Assembly: GCF_000301055.1 (NCBI RefSeq)
Contig: NZ_JH932300.1
Coordinates: forward strand, 62,001 to 126,000
Length of the DNA: 64,000 nucleotides
Origin: Falseniella ignava CCUG 37419
GTDB lineage: Bacteria; Bacillota; Bacilli; Lactobacillales; Aerococcaceae
Direction: 5' to 3'
Part shown: positions 25,783 to 33,511 of the stretch, one piece after another
How the letters are laid out: each line of letters begins with the position of its first letter
How positions within the stretch are numbered: position 1 is the stretch's first letter
Position numbers and translations under genes: made by a program
The notes under the pieces: model-generated
Told to the model about the DNA's origin: nothing
The model's database searches: none
The model's input: only the letters and a program-made list of their open reading frames with translations

Positions 25783-26235
25783 ATGGCAAAAAAAGATAAA
25801 ACAAATGTAATGCGAATATTAGATCAACAACGTCTGGACTATGATGCATATCAATTTGAAGGTGATACTCCTTCTATCCCCGATGCCCCAATCTATAAAA
25901 CGTTGGTAACCGTTGGGAAGTCAAAGGAACACTATGTCTTTGTAATTCCACTCGATTGTGAGTTGGATCTCAAGAAAGCAGCCCAAGTCGTGGGTGAGAA
26001 GAGTATCCATATGATTAAAGAGAAAGAATTATTACCTTTAACTGGCTATGTGCACGGAGGGTGCTCGCCAATCGGGATGAAAAAACACTTCGTGACAATT
26101 CTTGATGATTCGGCGAAGACACTTGATAAAATAATTTTTAGTGGTGGAAGAATTAAATTTTCAGTTGGGATGAAACCAGACCAATTACTAGAACTTGTAA
26201 ACGGACAATATGGCAATGTAGCTTTAGAGCATTGA
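25783..26235 (+). CDS. ybaK: YbaK/EbsC-type Cys-tRNA(Pro) deacylase
   Basis: A 150-residue editing-domain protein. YbaK removes cysteine mis-attached to tRNA-Pro. The pattern YKTLVTVGKSKEHYVFVIPLDCELDLKKAAQVVGEKSIHMI, then LTGYVHGGCSPIGMKK around residues 95-110 (the GGxSP loop, here GGCSP) and FSGGRIKFSVGMKPDQLLELVNG, is diagnostic. The ATG at 25783 has AGGTG nine bases upstream; two earlier in-frame starts overlap that site. It ends with TGA. Cotranscribed with the peptidase and ydbC. Confidence 0.92.
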   Translation: MAKKDKTNVMRILDQQRLDYDAYQFEGDTPSIPDAPIYKTLVTVGKSKEHYVFVIPLDCELDLKKAAQVVGEKSIHMIKEKELLPLTGYVHGGCSPIGMKKHFVTILDDSAKTLDKIIFSGGRIKFSVGMKPDQLLELVNGQYGNVALEH

Positions 26236-26248
26236 AAGGATAGAAGAG

Positions 26249-26470
26249 ATGGCAGAATTTAGTTTTGAAATTCAAGAGCACGTCGGTGTATTATCGGAAA
26301 AACCGAACGGTTGGTCTAAAGAATTAACCCGCGTTTCTTGGAATGGGCGCGAAGCAAAGTATGATATTCGTGACTGGAGTTCGGACTATTCAAAAATGGG
26401 GAAAGGAATTACCTTTACTGAAGAAGAATTACATAGTTTATATAATATATTAGGCGAATTATTTGACTAG
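26249..26470 (+). CDS. YdbC-like PC4 family ssDNA-binding protein
   Basis: A 73-residue protein of the PC4/p15 fold. The conserved core GWSKELTRVSWNGREAKYDIRDWS...KMGKGITFTEEEL is present; the family binds single-stranded DNA or RNA as a dimer, as shown for Lactococcus YdbC. The ribosome-binding site GAAAGGATAG overlaps the ybaK end, and patB begins 24 bases after its stop, so it sits mid-operon. Cellular role is not established. Confidence 0.88.
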   Translation: MAEFSFEIQEHVGVLSEKPNGWSKELTRVSWNGREAKYDIRDWSSDYSKMGKGITFTEEELHSLYNILGELFD

Positions 26471-26494
26471 AGATTACGAAAGAAGGGGCAGAAG

Positions 26495-27682
26495 ATGTAT
26501 CAATTTGATGAAGTTGTGGAACGGCGAGGCACTTTAAGTAAAAAGTGGGATCCACAGACCTTAGAAGAGATGTTTGGTAATCAAGAAGCGCTACCACTAT
26601 GGGTAGCAGACATGGATTTTCGAGTACCACCCGAAGTAATCAACCATTTAAAACAAGCAGTAGAACATGGAATTTATGGATACTCAATGGGGGAACAAGC
26701 AAATCAAGCTTTTGCAAGTTGGGTCGAACGCCGTCACCATTGGACAATCAAATCCGAATGGATTGTAAATACACCAGGGGTCGTCGTAGGTTTAAATAAT
26801 GCGATTCAAGTTTTTACCCAACCCGGGGACCAAGTACTAATCCAACAACCCGTCTATCCACCTTTCTATCACAGTATTATCAATAATGGAAGACAAGTAG
26901 CTAATAACCCATTAATTCGTCAGGGAGATCAATATCAAATCGATTTTGAACACTTCGAAACGCTAGCCAAAGATCCACTGACTCGCTTATTTATTTTATG
27001 CTCACCGCATAATCCATTAGGTCGAATTTATACACCTGATGAATTGAAACGGATGTTTGATATTTGCTTCAAATATGATGTTCAAGTCATTGTGGATGAA
27101 ATCCATAACGATATTATTATGCCAGGGTATGAGTTCACAACGATAGGACAATTAGGCGAAGCCTATTATCAAAGGATTATTACTTGTATGGCTCCGAGTA
27201 AATCATTTAATATTGCGGGATTACAGTGGTCGGCGATGGTCATTCCAGATGAAGGAATTCGTCAAAAATTCAGTCGTCACTTAGAACAAATGGGAATTCG
27301 ACTCTGTAATCCTCTCAGCTTTGTTGGAGTGGAAGCGGCTTATCAGTATGGAGATAGCTGGTTAGACACGTTAATTGTCTATCTCAATGATAATTATCAT
27401 TATATGAAAGAGCGTTTGGCTCAATCACTGCCGTCACTTGAAGTACTAGAATTACAAGCTACCTACCTATCTATTTTAGACTTCTCGAATTATCTGCTCG
27501 ATGAGGCCACGCTCGAAGATTTAATTTATCGAAAAGCTGGGGTAGCATTGAATGCAGGAATTTGGTTTGGAGAAGCGGGTGAGGGATTGATGCGAATCAA
27601 TCTCGCTTGTCCGAGAGCAACTTTAGAAGAAGCACTCAATCGTTTGATTGAAGCTTTAACCCCCTTTGAAAACAAGGCTTAA
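26495..27682 (+). CDS. patB: PatB/MalY-type C-S lyase (aminotransferase fold)
   Basis: A 395-residue fold-type I PLP enzyme of the MalY/PatB group, which cleaves cystathionine or cysteine S-conjugates to thiol, pyruvate and ammonia. The start region RRGTLSKKWDP and LPLWVADMDFRVPPEV is specific to this group, not to ordinary aminotransferases. ILCSPHNPLGRIY carries the Asn that contacts PLP, VDEIHNDI the Asp, and APSKSFNIAGLQ (~residue 235) the Schiff-base Lys. It may supply homocysteine for methionine synthesis, a link to the met transporter 16 kb away (inference). GAAGGGG precedes the ATG. Confidence 0.92.
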   Translation: MYQFDEVVERRGTLSKKWDPQTLEEMFGNQEALPLWVADMDFRVPPEVINHLKQAVEHGIYGYSMGEQANQAFASWVERRHHWTIKSEWIVNTPGVVVGLNNAIQVFTQPGDQVLIQQPVYPPFYHSIINNGRQVANNPLIRQGDQYQIDFEHFETLAKDPLTRLFILCSPHNPLGRIYTPDELKRMFDICFKYDVQVIVDEIHNDIIMPGYEFTTIGQLGEAYYQRIITCMAPSKSFNIAGLQWSAMVIPDEGIRQKFSRHLEQMGIRLCNPLSFVGVEAAYQYGDSWLDTLIVYLNDNYHYMKERLAQSLPSLEVLELQATYLSILDFSNYLLDEATLEDLIYRKAGVALNAGIWFGEAGEGLMRINLACPRATLEEALNRLIEALTPFENKA

Positions 27683-27686
27683 CATA

Positions 27687-27726
27687 AATACCGTGGAAGA
27701 CCGAAAAATTCGGCTCCACGGTATTA
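27687..27726. terminator. Bidirectional terminator between patB and mntR
   Basis: AATACCGTGGA (27687-27697) pairs with TCCACGGTATT (27715-27725), enclosing CCGAA/TTCGG. Both converging genes end within a few bases of it. Confidence 0.85.
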
Positions 27727-28377
27727 TTAGTTTAATTCAATATAGATTGATTGAGCTAAATCAAGACTAATTATCAACTCATCACCTTGCGAATTCATAA
27801 TACGATAGGCTTGGTCAATGGGCTCTTGTTGAATAAATTGATAGGATCCATTGAGAGAGATGCCTAATCGATCAGCGTAATCTAACACCTCACGCTGGTC
27901 ATTAAATGCTCGAATCACGAATTTAACAGGTTCTTCAAGGGATGATAATGGCAAATAATTATCGCTCGTCCAACCACTGCCGAGCACCGGAATGGTCCCG
28001 CCATGAGGATCCTGCGTTGGCTGTCCTAAAAATTGATAGAGACGTTCAATCAGTCGGTCGCTCGAAGCGTGTTCGAGGCGATCGGCTTCTTCATGTACTT
28101 CAGACCAATCATAATGTAATACGTCGACGAGAAAAACTTCCCAAATTCGATGTTTACGAATTAATTCAATGGATAAATCTAATCCAGACTGAGTTAATTT
28201 AGCACCTTTATAGGGAATATAGTGGAGTAATCCTTGCTGTTCCAGGCGAATATTCATTTCCGTTGCGGAAGCTCCAGAGATGTTAAGTAATTGGGTAATT
28301 TCTTTATTTGACACATGCCGTGTGCCACCACCCATTTCAAAAATCGCCTTCAGGTAGTTTTCTTTACTCGGTGTCAT
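27727..28377 (-). CDS. mntR: DtxR/MntR-family metal-dependent repressor
   Basis: A 216-residue regulator: winged-helix domain (residues 1-60, with KEITQLLNISGASATEMNIRLEQQGLLHY), dimerisation/metal domain (RKHRIWEVFLVDVLHYDWSEVHEEADRLEHASSDRLIERL, ~75-115), and a C-terminal FeoA/SH3-like domain (~145-216). In the LEH motif the residue matching DtxR Cys102 is Asp, as in manganese-type members, and the residue matching Met10 lies in YLKAIFEM. It should bind Mn2+ and repress the divergent mnt operon through the boxes between them. Length matches ScaR/SloR/MtsR of streptococci more than the short Bacillus MntR. Confidence 0.9.
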   Translation of the reverse strand: MTPSKENYLKAIFEMGGGTRHVSNKEITQLLNISGASATEMNIRLEQQGLLHYIPYKGAKLTQSGLDLSIELIRKHRIWEVFLVDVLHYDWSEVHEEADRLEHASSDRLIERLYQFLGQPTQDPHGGTIPVLGSGWTSDNYLPLSSLEEPVKFVIRAFNDQREVLDYADRLGISLNGSYQFIQQEPIDQAYRIMNSQGDELIISLDLAQSIYIELN

Positions 28378-28428
28378 AGGTCGCCTCCTTTAAGGTTAGT
28401 ATAACATGAAAAATTAACCCCGCACCAA

Positions 28429-28468
28429 TTTTAGGATGACTTAAAAATTATTTTAGGGTAGCCTTAAA
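28429..28468. promoter_or_regulatory. Tandem DtxR-type operators in the mntR/mntA gap
   Basis: Two similar imperfect palindromes, TTTTAGGATGACTTAAAA (28429-28446) and TTTTAGGGTAGCCTTAAA (28451-28468), sit 22 bases apart, two helical turns. The second closely resembles the TTAGGNTAGCCTAA core of DtxR-type boxes. They lie just upstream of the mntA ribosome-binding site; a TATACT -10 for mntR is at 28403-28398 on the other strand. Cooperative Mn-dependent repression of mntABCD is expected. Confidence 0.75.
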
Positions 28469-28495
28469 TTAGAAAATATTAAAGGAGATGTAAAG

Positions 28496-29416
28496 ATGTC
28501 AAAATTTAAAAAAATAATTGTTGCATTCGTTTTAGGAATGTTATGTTTAGGTCAAGTTGGTCTTGTAGGTCATGCTGAAGAGAAGAAAACTGTAACCGCC
28601 ACTACTTCGTTTTTGTATGATATGGTGAATGTTTTAGCTGGGGATGCAGTGAATAATGAGTTAATTATTCCGGCGGGAGAAGATCCGCACGTTTATACGC
28701 CGAAGCCACAAGATTTAGTAAAGTTAAAGGAAGCAGATTTGGTATTATATCACGGTTTGCACTTTGAAGGTCGAATGATTGATGTTTTAGAAGAAATAGG
28801 ATACGCAGTTTCAGAGACTTTTACTGAAGATCAGGTTGGTCGGATGGAACAGGACGGTGAGATAGTCATTGACCCTCACTTCTGGTTTGATATCGATTTG
28901 TATAAAGAGGCGGTTAATAATGCTGCGGCAAAATTATCTGAATTAGTTCCTGAAGCGAAAGATAGCATTGAAGCGAATAAAGAAGCTTATTTAGCAGAAC
29001 TCGATGAACTCGACCAGTACGCGCAAGAACAATTCCAAGCAATCCCAGAAGAAAATCGTTTTTTAGTCACTCCGCATGATGCATTTAATTACTTATCAAG
29101 ACGCTATGCAATTCCTGTAATTGCACCACAAGGTGTATCAACGGATACAGAGGTGGCGAATGCCGATATTGATGAGACGGTTAATGCGATTGTCGAGAAC
29201 AAGATTAAAGCAATTTTTGCAGAATCTACGACAGACCCTGCTCGAATGGAAAAACTAAAAGAAGCTTGCAAAGCAAAAGGGTTTGATGTGGAAGTCGTTC
29301 ACGGTGAAGGTCAAGAATTATTCTCAGACTCTCTGGCACCGGAAGGACAACCTGGAGATACATACTTAACAATGTATCGACATAATATTGATTTAATTAC
29401 AAGTCACTTAAAATAA
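28496..29416 (+). CDS. mntA: Manganese ABC transporter binding protein, no clear lipobox
   Basis: A 306-residue cluster A-I (TroA/PsaA-type) metal-binding protein. Ligands are the His in AGEDPHVYTPKP (~residue 63), the His in IDPHFWFD (~125), the Glu in IFAESTTD (~205) and the Asp in GDTYLTMY (~285); His-His-Glu-Asp is the manganese set. GLHFEGRM is the typical post-ligand motif. The signal peptide is hydrophobic, but its only cysteine (C17 in GMLCLGQ) has Leu at -1 and lies inside the hydrophobic core, which does not fit a lipobox. A signal peptidase I-like GHA site before EEKK is more convincing. AAAGGAGATG precedes the ATG. Confidence 0.92.
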   Translation: MSKFKKIIVAFVLGMLCLGQVGLVGHAEEKKTVTATTSFLYDMVNVLAGDAVNNELIIPAGEDPHVYTPKPQDLVKLKEADLVLYHGLHFEGRMIDVLEEIGYAVSETFTEDQVGRMEQDGEIVIDPHFWFDIDLYKEAVNNAAAKLSELVPEAKDSIEANKEAYLAELDELDQYAQEQFQAIPEENRFLVTPHDAFNYLSRRYAIPVIAPQGVSTDTEVANADIDETVNAIVENKIKAIFAESTTDPARMEKLKEACKAKGFDVEVVHGEGQELFSDSLAPEGQPGDTYLTMYRHNIDLITSHLK

Positions 29417-29437
29417 TTAAATAAAGGAGTGTTGATG

Positions 29438-30178
29438 ATGAGTCAACCATTGATTCAAGTTCGCGATTTGACAATGGCTTATCATGACAAACCGGTCATC
29501 TGGGATGTGGACTTAGATATTCCACAAGGATCAAGGACTGCGATAATTGGTCCCAATGGCGCGGGTAAATCCACTCTACTGAAAGGGATTCTAGGCTTAG
29601 AGTCCCTTTTAGCAGGTGAAGTCTTGATTCAAGGTAAAAAAGCGAAAGAATTATTGAAAGATATCGCATATATTCCACAAACTTCTTCGGTGAATTGGAA
29701 TTTTCCGACAACCGTTGAAGATGTGGTTTTAATGGGCCGTTATGTCCACTTAGGATGGCTTAAACGCCCTACGAAGCTCGATCGAGAGATTGCTGATGCG
29801 GCATTAGAAGAGATTGGCTTATATGAATTGCGCCATCGTCAAATTTCACAATTATCAGGCGGTCAACGCCAACGTACGTTTATTGCAAGAGCAATCGCTC
29901 AACAAGCAGATATTTATATGATGGATGAGCCACTCGCGGGGGTGGATAAGCGAACCGAAGCAATTATTATTGATTTTCTTGAACGTTCTCAATCTGAAGG
30001 AAAAACATCGATTGTTGTTCACCATGATTTGAATACTTTATCAAGTTATTTTGATTATTTAGTCATCTTGAATAAAGAATTAATTGCTTCTGGCCCTCTT
30101 GATCAGGTCTTTACAAAACAAAATCTCGAGGAAGCTCAAATGCTGTCTGCGCAGGCTATCCTTCTGAAGGAGGAATAA
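29438..30178 (+). CDS. mntB: Manganese ABC transporter ATP-binding protein
   Basis: A 246-residue ATPase with Walker A GPNGAGKSTLLK (~residue 40), Q-loop IPQTSSVNWNFPTTV, signature LSGGQRQRTFIARA (~140), Walker B IYMMDEPLAGVD and the switch His in VVHHDL. The NWNFPTTVEDVVLMGRY stretch is characteristic of Mn/Zn transporter ATPases. AAAGGAG lies eight bases before the ATG at 29438; an ATG at 29435 and a GTG at 29429 are in frame but less well spaced. It energises the two permeases that follow. Confidence 0.93.
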   Translation: MSQPLIQVRDLTMAYHDKPVIWDVDLDIPQGSRTAIIGPNGAGKSTLLKGILGLESLLAGEVLIQGKKAKELLKDIAYIPQTSSVNWNFPTTVEDVVLMGRYVHLGWLKRPTKLDREIADAALEEIGLYELRHRQISQLSGGQRQRTFIARAIAQQADIYMMDEPLAGVDKRTEAIIIDFLERSQSEGKTSIVVHHDLNTLSSYFDYLVILNKELIASGPLDQVFTKQNLEEAQMLSAQAILLKEE

Positions 30179-30180
30179 TT

Positions 30181-31065
30181 ATGCTTGATTGGCAAATCTT
30201 AACGAGTTATTCCTTTATATTAATTGCGGTAGGGACCTTCCTTCTCGCTAGTTCTGCAGGTGTGATTGGGACGATAAGTGTGTTAAAAGGACAATCGCTG
30301 ATTGGCGACGCGATAGGGCATGCGGCTTATCCAGGGATTATTATTGCTTTTATGCTGACGTTAACAAAAAATCCAACTTATTTATTATTGGGAGCTCTAT
30401 TTACTGGGACGTTAGCTTTTGGCTTAATTCAGTTAATCAATCATTATTCAAAAGTTGAGTTAGATGCGATTCTAGCCATTGTGTTATCGATGTTCTTTGG
30501 GATGGGGATGGTATTAAAAACTTGGATTCAAGGACACCCCATTTATTCACAACAATCGCAAGCAGGATTAAATAATTATATCTTTGGTCAAGCAGCGTAT
30601 ATTATGGAACAAGATGTCCGTTTGATATTGATTGTTTCGATTATTTCATTATCCATTTTCGCTCTGTTTTTTAAAGAATTTAAAATTTTTATTTTTGATG
30701 AAGGGTATAGTCAAGCTACAGGATTTCATGCAAAAACAATGTATACCTTACTCGTCTTAATGACAATGTTTATCATTGGGGTAGGTCTTAAATTAGTCGG
30801 AACAATCCTTATTGCTTCATTGTTAATCGTTCCAGCGGTTACAGCCTTACAATGGAGTAATCAATATCATAAAGTCTGTTTTATTGCTGCAGGTGTTGGA
30901 GGTATCTCGGCAGTGATTGGAACTTATATTTCAACTGTCCATCTCGGATTTAGTACAGGCCCCACCATTATTGTCGTAATGACAACCTTAGCCCTAATCT
31001 CTCTAGTCATCGGACGGCGTGGTGTCATCCATCGTTGGCGACAAAGGAGGTCATCAAAGTGTTAG
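30181..31065 (+). CDS. mntC: Manganese ABC transporter permease (ABC-3 family)
   Basis: A 294-residue ABC-3 permease with about eight or nine membrane segments. The conserved QSLIGDAIGHAAYPGI (~residue 38) and the later KLVGTILIASLLIVPAVTALQWS (~205-225) cytoplasmic coupling region identify the family. It begins two bases after the mntB stop, with AAGGAGG inside the end of mntB, and its end overlaps the next permease by 7 bases. Confidence 0.92.
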   Translation: MLDWQILTSYSFILIAVGTFLLASSAGVIGTISVLKGQSLIGDAIGHAAYPGIIIAFMLTLTKNPTYLLLGALFTGTLAFGLIQLINHYSKVELDAILAIVLSMFFGMGMVLKTWIQGHPIYSQQSQAGLNNYIFGQAAYIMEQDVRLILIVSIISLSIFALFFKEFKIFIFDEGYSQATGFHAKTMYTLLVLMTMFIIGVGLKLVGTILIASLLIVPAVTALQWSNQYHKVCFIAAGVGGISAVIGTYISTVHLGFSTGPTIIVVMTTLALISLVIGRRGVIHRWRQRRSSKC

Positions 31066-32204
31066 TATGGGATGAAATATTAAAGTTATTTATAACGTCA
31101 TTTGAATCTTATGTCTTGTTAATTTTAACTGCGGTGACCTGTGCTTTGATTGGCGCCTTTTTGGTACTACGTAAATTATCAATGATTGCCGATGCCATTT
31201 CACATTCTGTTTTGCTTGGGATTGTCTTAGGTTTCTTTTTAGCAGGAAATTTAGACTCGCCTTTGCTGATTATTGGTGCAGCAACTTTTGGCATTTTAAC
31301 GGTTTGGGCGACTGAAGGATTGACTCAAACGGGTCTGGTAGAAAATGATGATGCGGTTGGAATTGTTTACCCATTTTTCTTTGCGCTAGCAGTCATTTTA
31401 ATTACACGCTTTGCTAGCAATGTTCATTTGGATATGGATGTGGTGTTAACTGGGGAAGTATTATTCGCTCCATTTGCTCGAATCGAATTATTCGGGTGGG
31501 ATTTACCACGAGCGGTGGTTGAGATGGTTGTTTTATTCGGGGTTAACCTTTTATTTATGACGCTATGCTTTAAAGAATTAAAAGTTACTACCTTTGACCG
31601 TGATTTTGGTTACATGGCAGGTTATAATATGACCGTGCTCTTTTACTTATTGATGACATTGGTCTCAATTACGACGGTCGTATCCTTCGATGCTGTAGGG
31701 GCGATTTTAGTGGTTGCTTTTTTAGTGGGGCCTGGAGCAACAGCTTATTTAACGAGCAAAACCTTAAGTGGTATGCTCACGTTATCGGCTTGTTACGCTT
31801 TTTGGAATGCCACTTTGGGTTATATTATCGGCATTGTTCTGAATGTATCGATTGGGGGGATGGCTTCCGTCATTACAGGCTTAACATTTATCCTAGTATT
31901 TTTATTCCATCGTCAAGGCTTAATTACTTCGCTAATTATTCAAAGACGTCGTAAACATCAATTGAAGCAAGATTTGATTTTATTACATATTCAAAGTCAT
32001 ACTCAGCAAAATCAAGAACAAGAAGAATTGGAAGTCGATACGCTGTCAGAACACTTTAAGTGGAATCAAAATATCATTAACACGACTTTGAAAGAGTTAT
32101 TTAAAGCGGATTTAATTTATGTTGATGCAGACCGGAAAATTTATCAATTAACTTCCTTAGGACAAGCTCGTTTAGATTATATTCGAGAATATTACGAAAT
32201 TTAA
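31059..32204 (+). CDS. mntD: Manganese ABC transporter permease with C-terminal winged-helix domain
   Basis: A 381-residue protein. Residues 1-~285 are an ABC-3 permease (SMIADAISHSVLLGI near 40; FDAVGAILVVAFLVGPGATAYL near 210). After a basic stretch IQRRRKHQLKQD comes a ~75-residue cytoplasmic tail with a winged-helix look (LSEHFKWNQNIINTTLKELFKADLIYVDADRKIYQLTSLGQARLDYIREYY), resembling the N-terminal domain of DtxR regulators. Bacillus MntC has a comparable extension. Its role could be metal-state sensing or docking. The GTG at 31059 follows AAAGGAGG by eight bases and overlaps mntC by 7 bases. Confidence 0.9.
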   Translation: MLVWDEILKLFITSFESYVLLILTAVTCALIGAFLVLRKLSMIADAISHSVLLGIVLGFFLAGNLDSPLLIIGAATFGILTVWATEGLTQTGLVENDDAVGIVYPFFFALAVILITRFASNVHLDMDVVLTGEVLFAPFARIELFGWDLPRAVVEMVVLFGVNLLFMTLCFKELKVTTFDRDFGYMAGYNMTVLFYLLMTLVSITTVVSFDAVGAILVVAFLVGPGATAYLTSKTLSGMLTLSACYAFWNATLGYIIGIVLNVSIGGMASVITGLTFILVFLFHRQGLITSLIIQRRRKHQLKQDLILLHIQSHTQQNQEQEELEVDTLSEHFKWNQNIINTTLKELFKADLIYVDADRKIYQLTSLGQARLDYIREYYEI

Positions 32205-32227
32205 TCGATTTTAAATCGAATTCTGAT

Positions 32228-32308
32228 TGAGTTCTATAATGGTATGTGTTACAATTCGTATGTTACACAATATAGGTACGAATAACTGTGGTCTAGCCTA
32301 TAGATCAC
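32228..32308 (+). promoter_or_regulatory. Promoter and structured leader of rpmE2
   Basis: TTGAGT (32228-32233), 16 bases and TACAAT (32250-32255) form one candidate promoter; TATAAT (32235-32240) another. Downstream, GTGGTCTA (32288-32295) pairs with TAGATCAC (32301-32308) over a 5-base loop, and TCGTA/TACGA (32256-32260, 32277-32281) brackets the region before it. The position fits an autoregulatory L31 leader, but I cannot match it to a defined class. Confidence 0.4.
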
Positions 32309-32328
32309 GGCAGAAAGGAAGTAATAGA

Positions 32329-32589
32329 ATGAAGAAAGATATCCATCCAGAATACCATCCAGTCGTATTCCGTGATACTACGACAGGTTATGAATTTCTA
32401 TCTGGTTCTACAAGAACTTCTAACGAGACAGTTGAATGGGAAGATGGCAATACGTATCCATTAATTCGTGTTGAAATTTCATCAGACTCTCATCCATTCT
32501 ACACTGGACGTCAGAAATTCACGCAAGCCGATGGTCGTGTGGACCGTTTCAACAAGAAATACGGCTTCAAAGACGAAAACGCAGAATAA
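32329..32589 (+). CDS. rpmE2: Ribosomal protein L31 type B
   Basis: An 86-residue L31 of the longer B type: [28 protein letters not shown] at the N terminus and [28 protein letters not shown] at the C terminus. It has no CxxC pairs, so it is the zinc-independent form, which many bacteria make under zinc shortage or as their only L31. The ATG follows AGAAAGGAAG; an upstream open stretch from 32227 is leader. It sits right after the Mn uptake operon, but its own promoter and terminator make it a separate unit. Confidence 0.95.
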   Translation: MKKDIHPEYHPVVFRDTTTGYEFLSGSTRTSNETVEWEDGNTYPLIRVEISSDSHPFYTGRQKFTQADGRVDRFNKKYGFKDENAE

Positions 32590-32625
32590 TCATTTTGATA
32601 TGCCACTGGAATATTTCCAAGGTGA

Positions 32626-32657
32626 AAGCTACTCTCTTCGGGGAGTAGCTTTTTTTA
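32626..32657 (+). terminator. Rho-independent terminator after rpmE2
   Basis: AAGCTACTC pairs with GAGTAGCTT across a TCTTCGGG loop region, followed by T residues. Confidence 0.9.
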
Positions 32658-32725
32658 TGTATCAACGCTACACTTAGAGCAGAGATTCATTGGGGGAATA
32701 ATATTCGTAAAGGAGAGGTTAAAAC

Positions 32726-33451
32726 GTGGATCATTATCAAAAAGCAGCTCAATTAATTAAGGATGCCAAGCATTTGGTCGCTTTGACAGGCGCAGGGATA
32801 TCGACCGAATCGGGAATTCCAGATTTTAGAGGGACCGGAGGGTATTATCAAACGATCCTGCCGCAGGAAGCTTTATCTGTGAGTATTTTGTATCAAAATC
32901 CTGAACGATATTATCGAGAGGGCTATACCATTATTCAAGATGTGCTCGATAAAGAACCGAACGTGTCACATCAAATATTAGTAGATTGGCAACAAAGAGG
33001 TTATTTGCAGGAGATTATTACTCAAAATATCGATGATTTGCATCAAAAAGCAGGAAGCCAATCGGTATTGCAAGTACACGGCGATGCCTCAAAGAATCAT
33101 TGTGAAGCTTGTGGGTATGCAGAGGATGCGATGACTTTTGATCAACGGATTCAACGTGGAGAGATTCCTCCGCGCTGCCCTGAGTGTGGTGGAATATTAC
33201 GAACCAATGTCGTTTTATTTGGCGATTCGATGCCGACAGCGTTTGATCAAGCGATGACGGCCGTTGAACGTGCGGATACGATGATTGTTATCGGATCATC
33301 CTTAGAAGTCATGCCGGTGGCATATTTGCCTAGCCTGGTCAAACATTTGATTATTATCAATTTAGAACCCACGCCGTTAGACTCTTATGCAGATGTTGTT
33401 CTTCATCAAAAAGCCAGTCAGGCACTTCAACAAATTCAACATTATCTATAG
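32726..33451 (+). CDS. NAD-dependent protein deacylase, Sir2 family
   Basis: A 241-residue sirtuin. NAD-binding GAGISTESGIPDFRG (~residue 21), catalytic TQNIDDLHQKAG (~105) and the general-base His in VHGDAS (~122) are intact. A zinc ribbon CEACGY...CPECGG spans residues ~130-158, and VLFGDSMP plus IGSSLEVMP complete the cofactor pocket. It removes acyl groups from lysines, producing nicotinamide and O-acyl-ADP-ribose. It starts with GTG after AAAGGAGAGG and is transcribed alone up to a bidirectional terminator. Confidence 0.93.
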   Translation: MDHYQKAAQLIKDAKHLVALTGAGISTESGIPDFRGTGGYYQTILPQEALSVSILYQNPERYYREGYTIIQDVLDKEPNVSHQILVDWQQRGYLQEIITQNIDDLHQKAGSQSVLQVHGDASKNHCEACGYAEDAMTFDQRIQRGEIPPRCPECGGILRTNVVLFGDSMPTAFDQAMTAVERADTMIVIGSSLEVMPVAYLPSLVKHLIIINLEPTPLDSYADVVLHQKASQALQQIQHYL

Positions 33452-33459
33452 ATATAAAT

Positions 33460-33504
33460 ACGTGCGAGAGATGTATCGATAAAGCATCTTCCGCACGTTT
33501 TTTA
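33460..33504. terminator. Bidirectional terminator between the sirtuin and FAD protein genes
   Basis: ACGTGCG (33460-33466) pairs with CGCACGT (33492-33498), with inner AGATG/CATCT, then a T-run. Confidence 0.85.
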
Positions 33505-33511
33505 ATAATAT

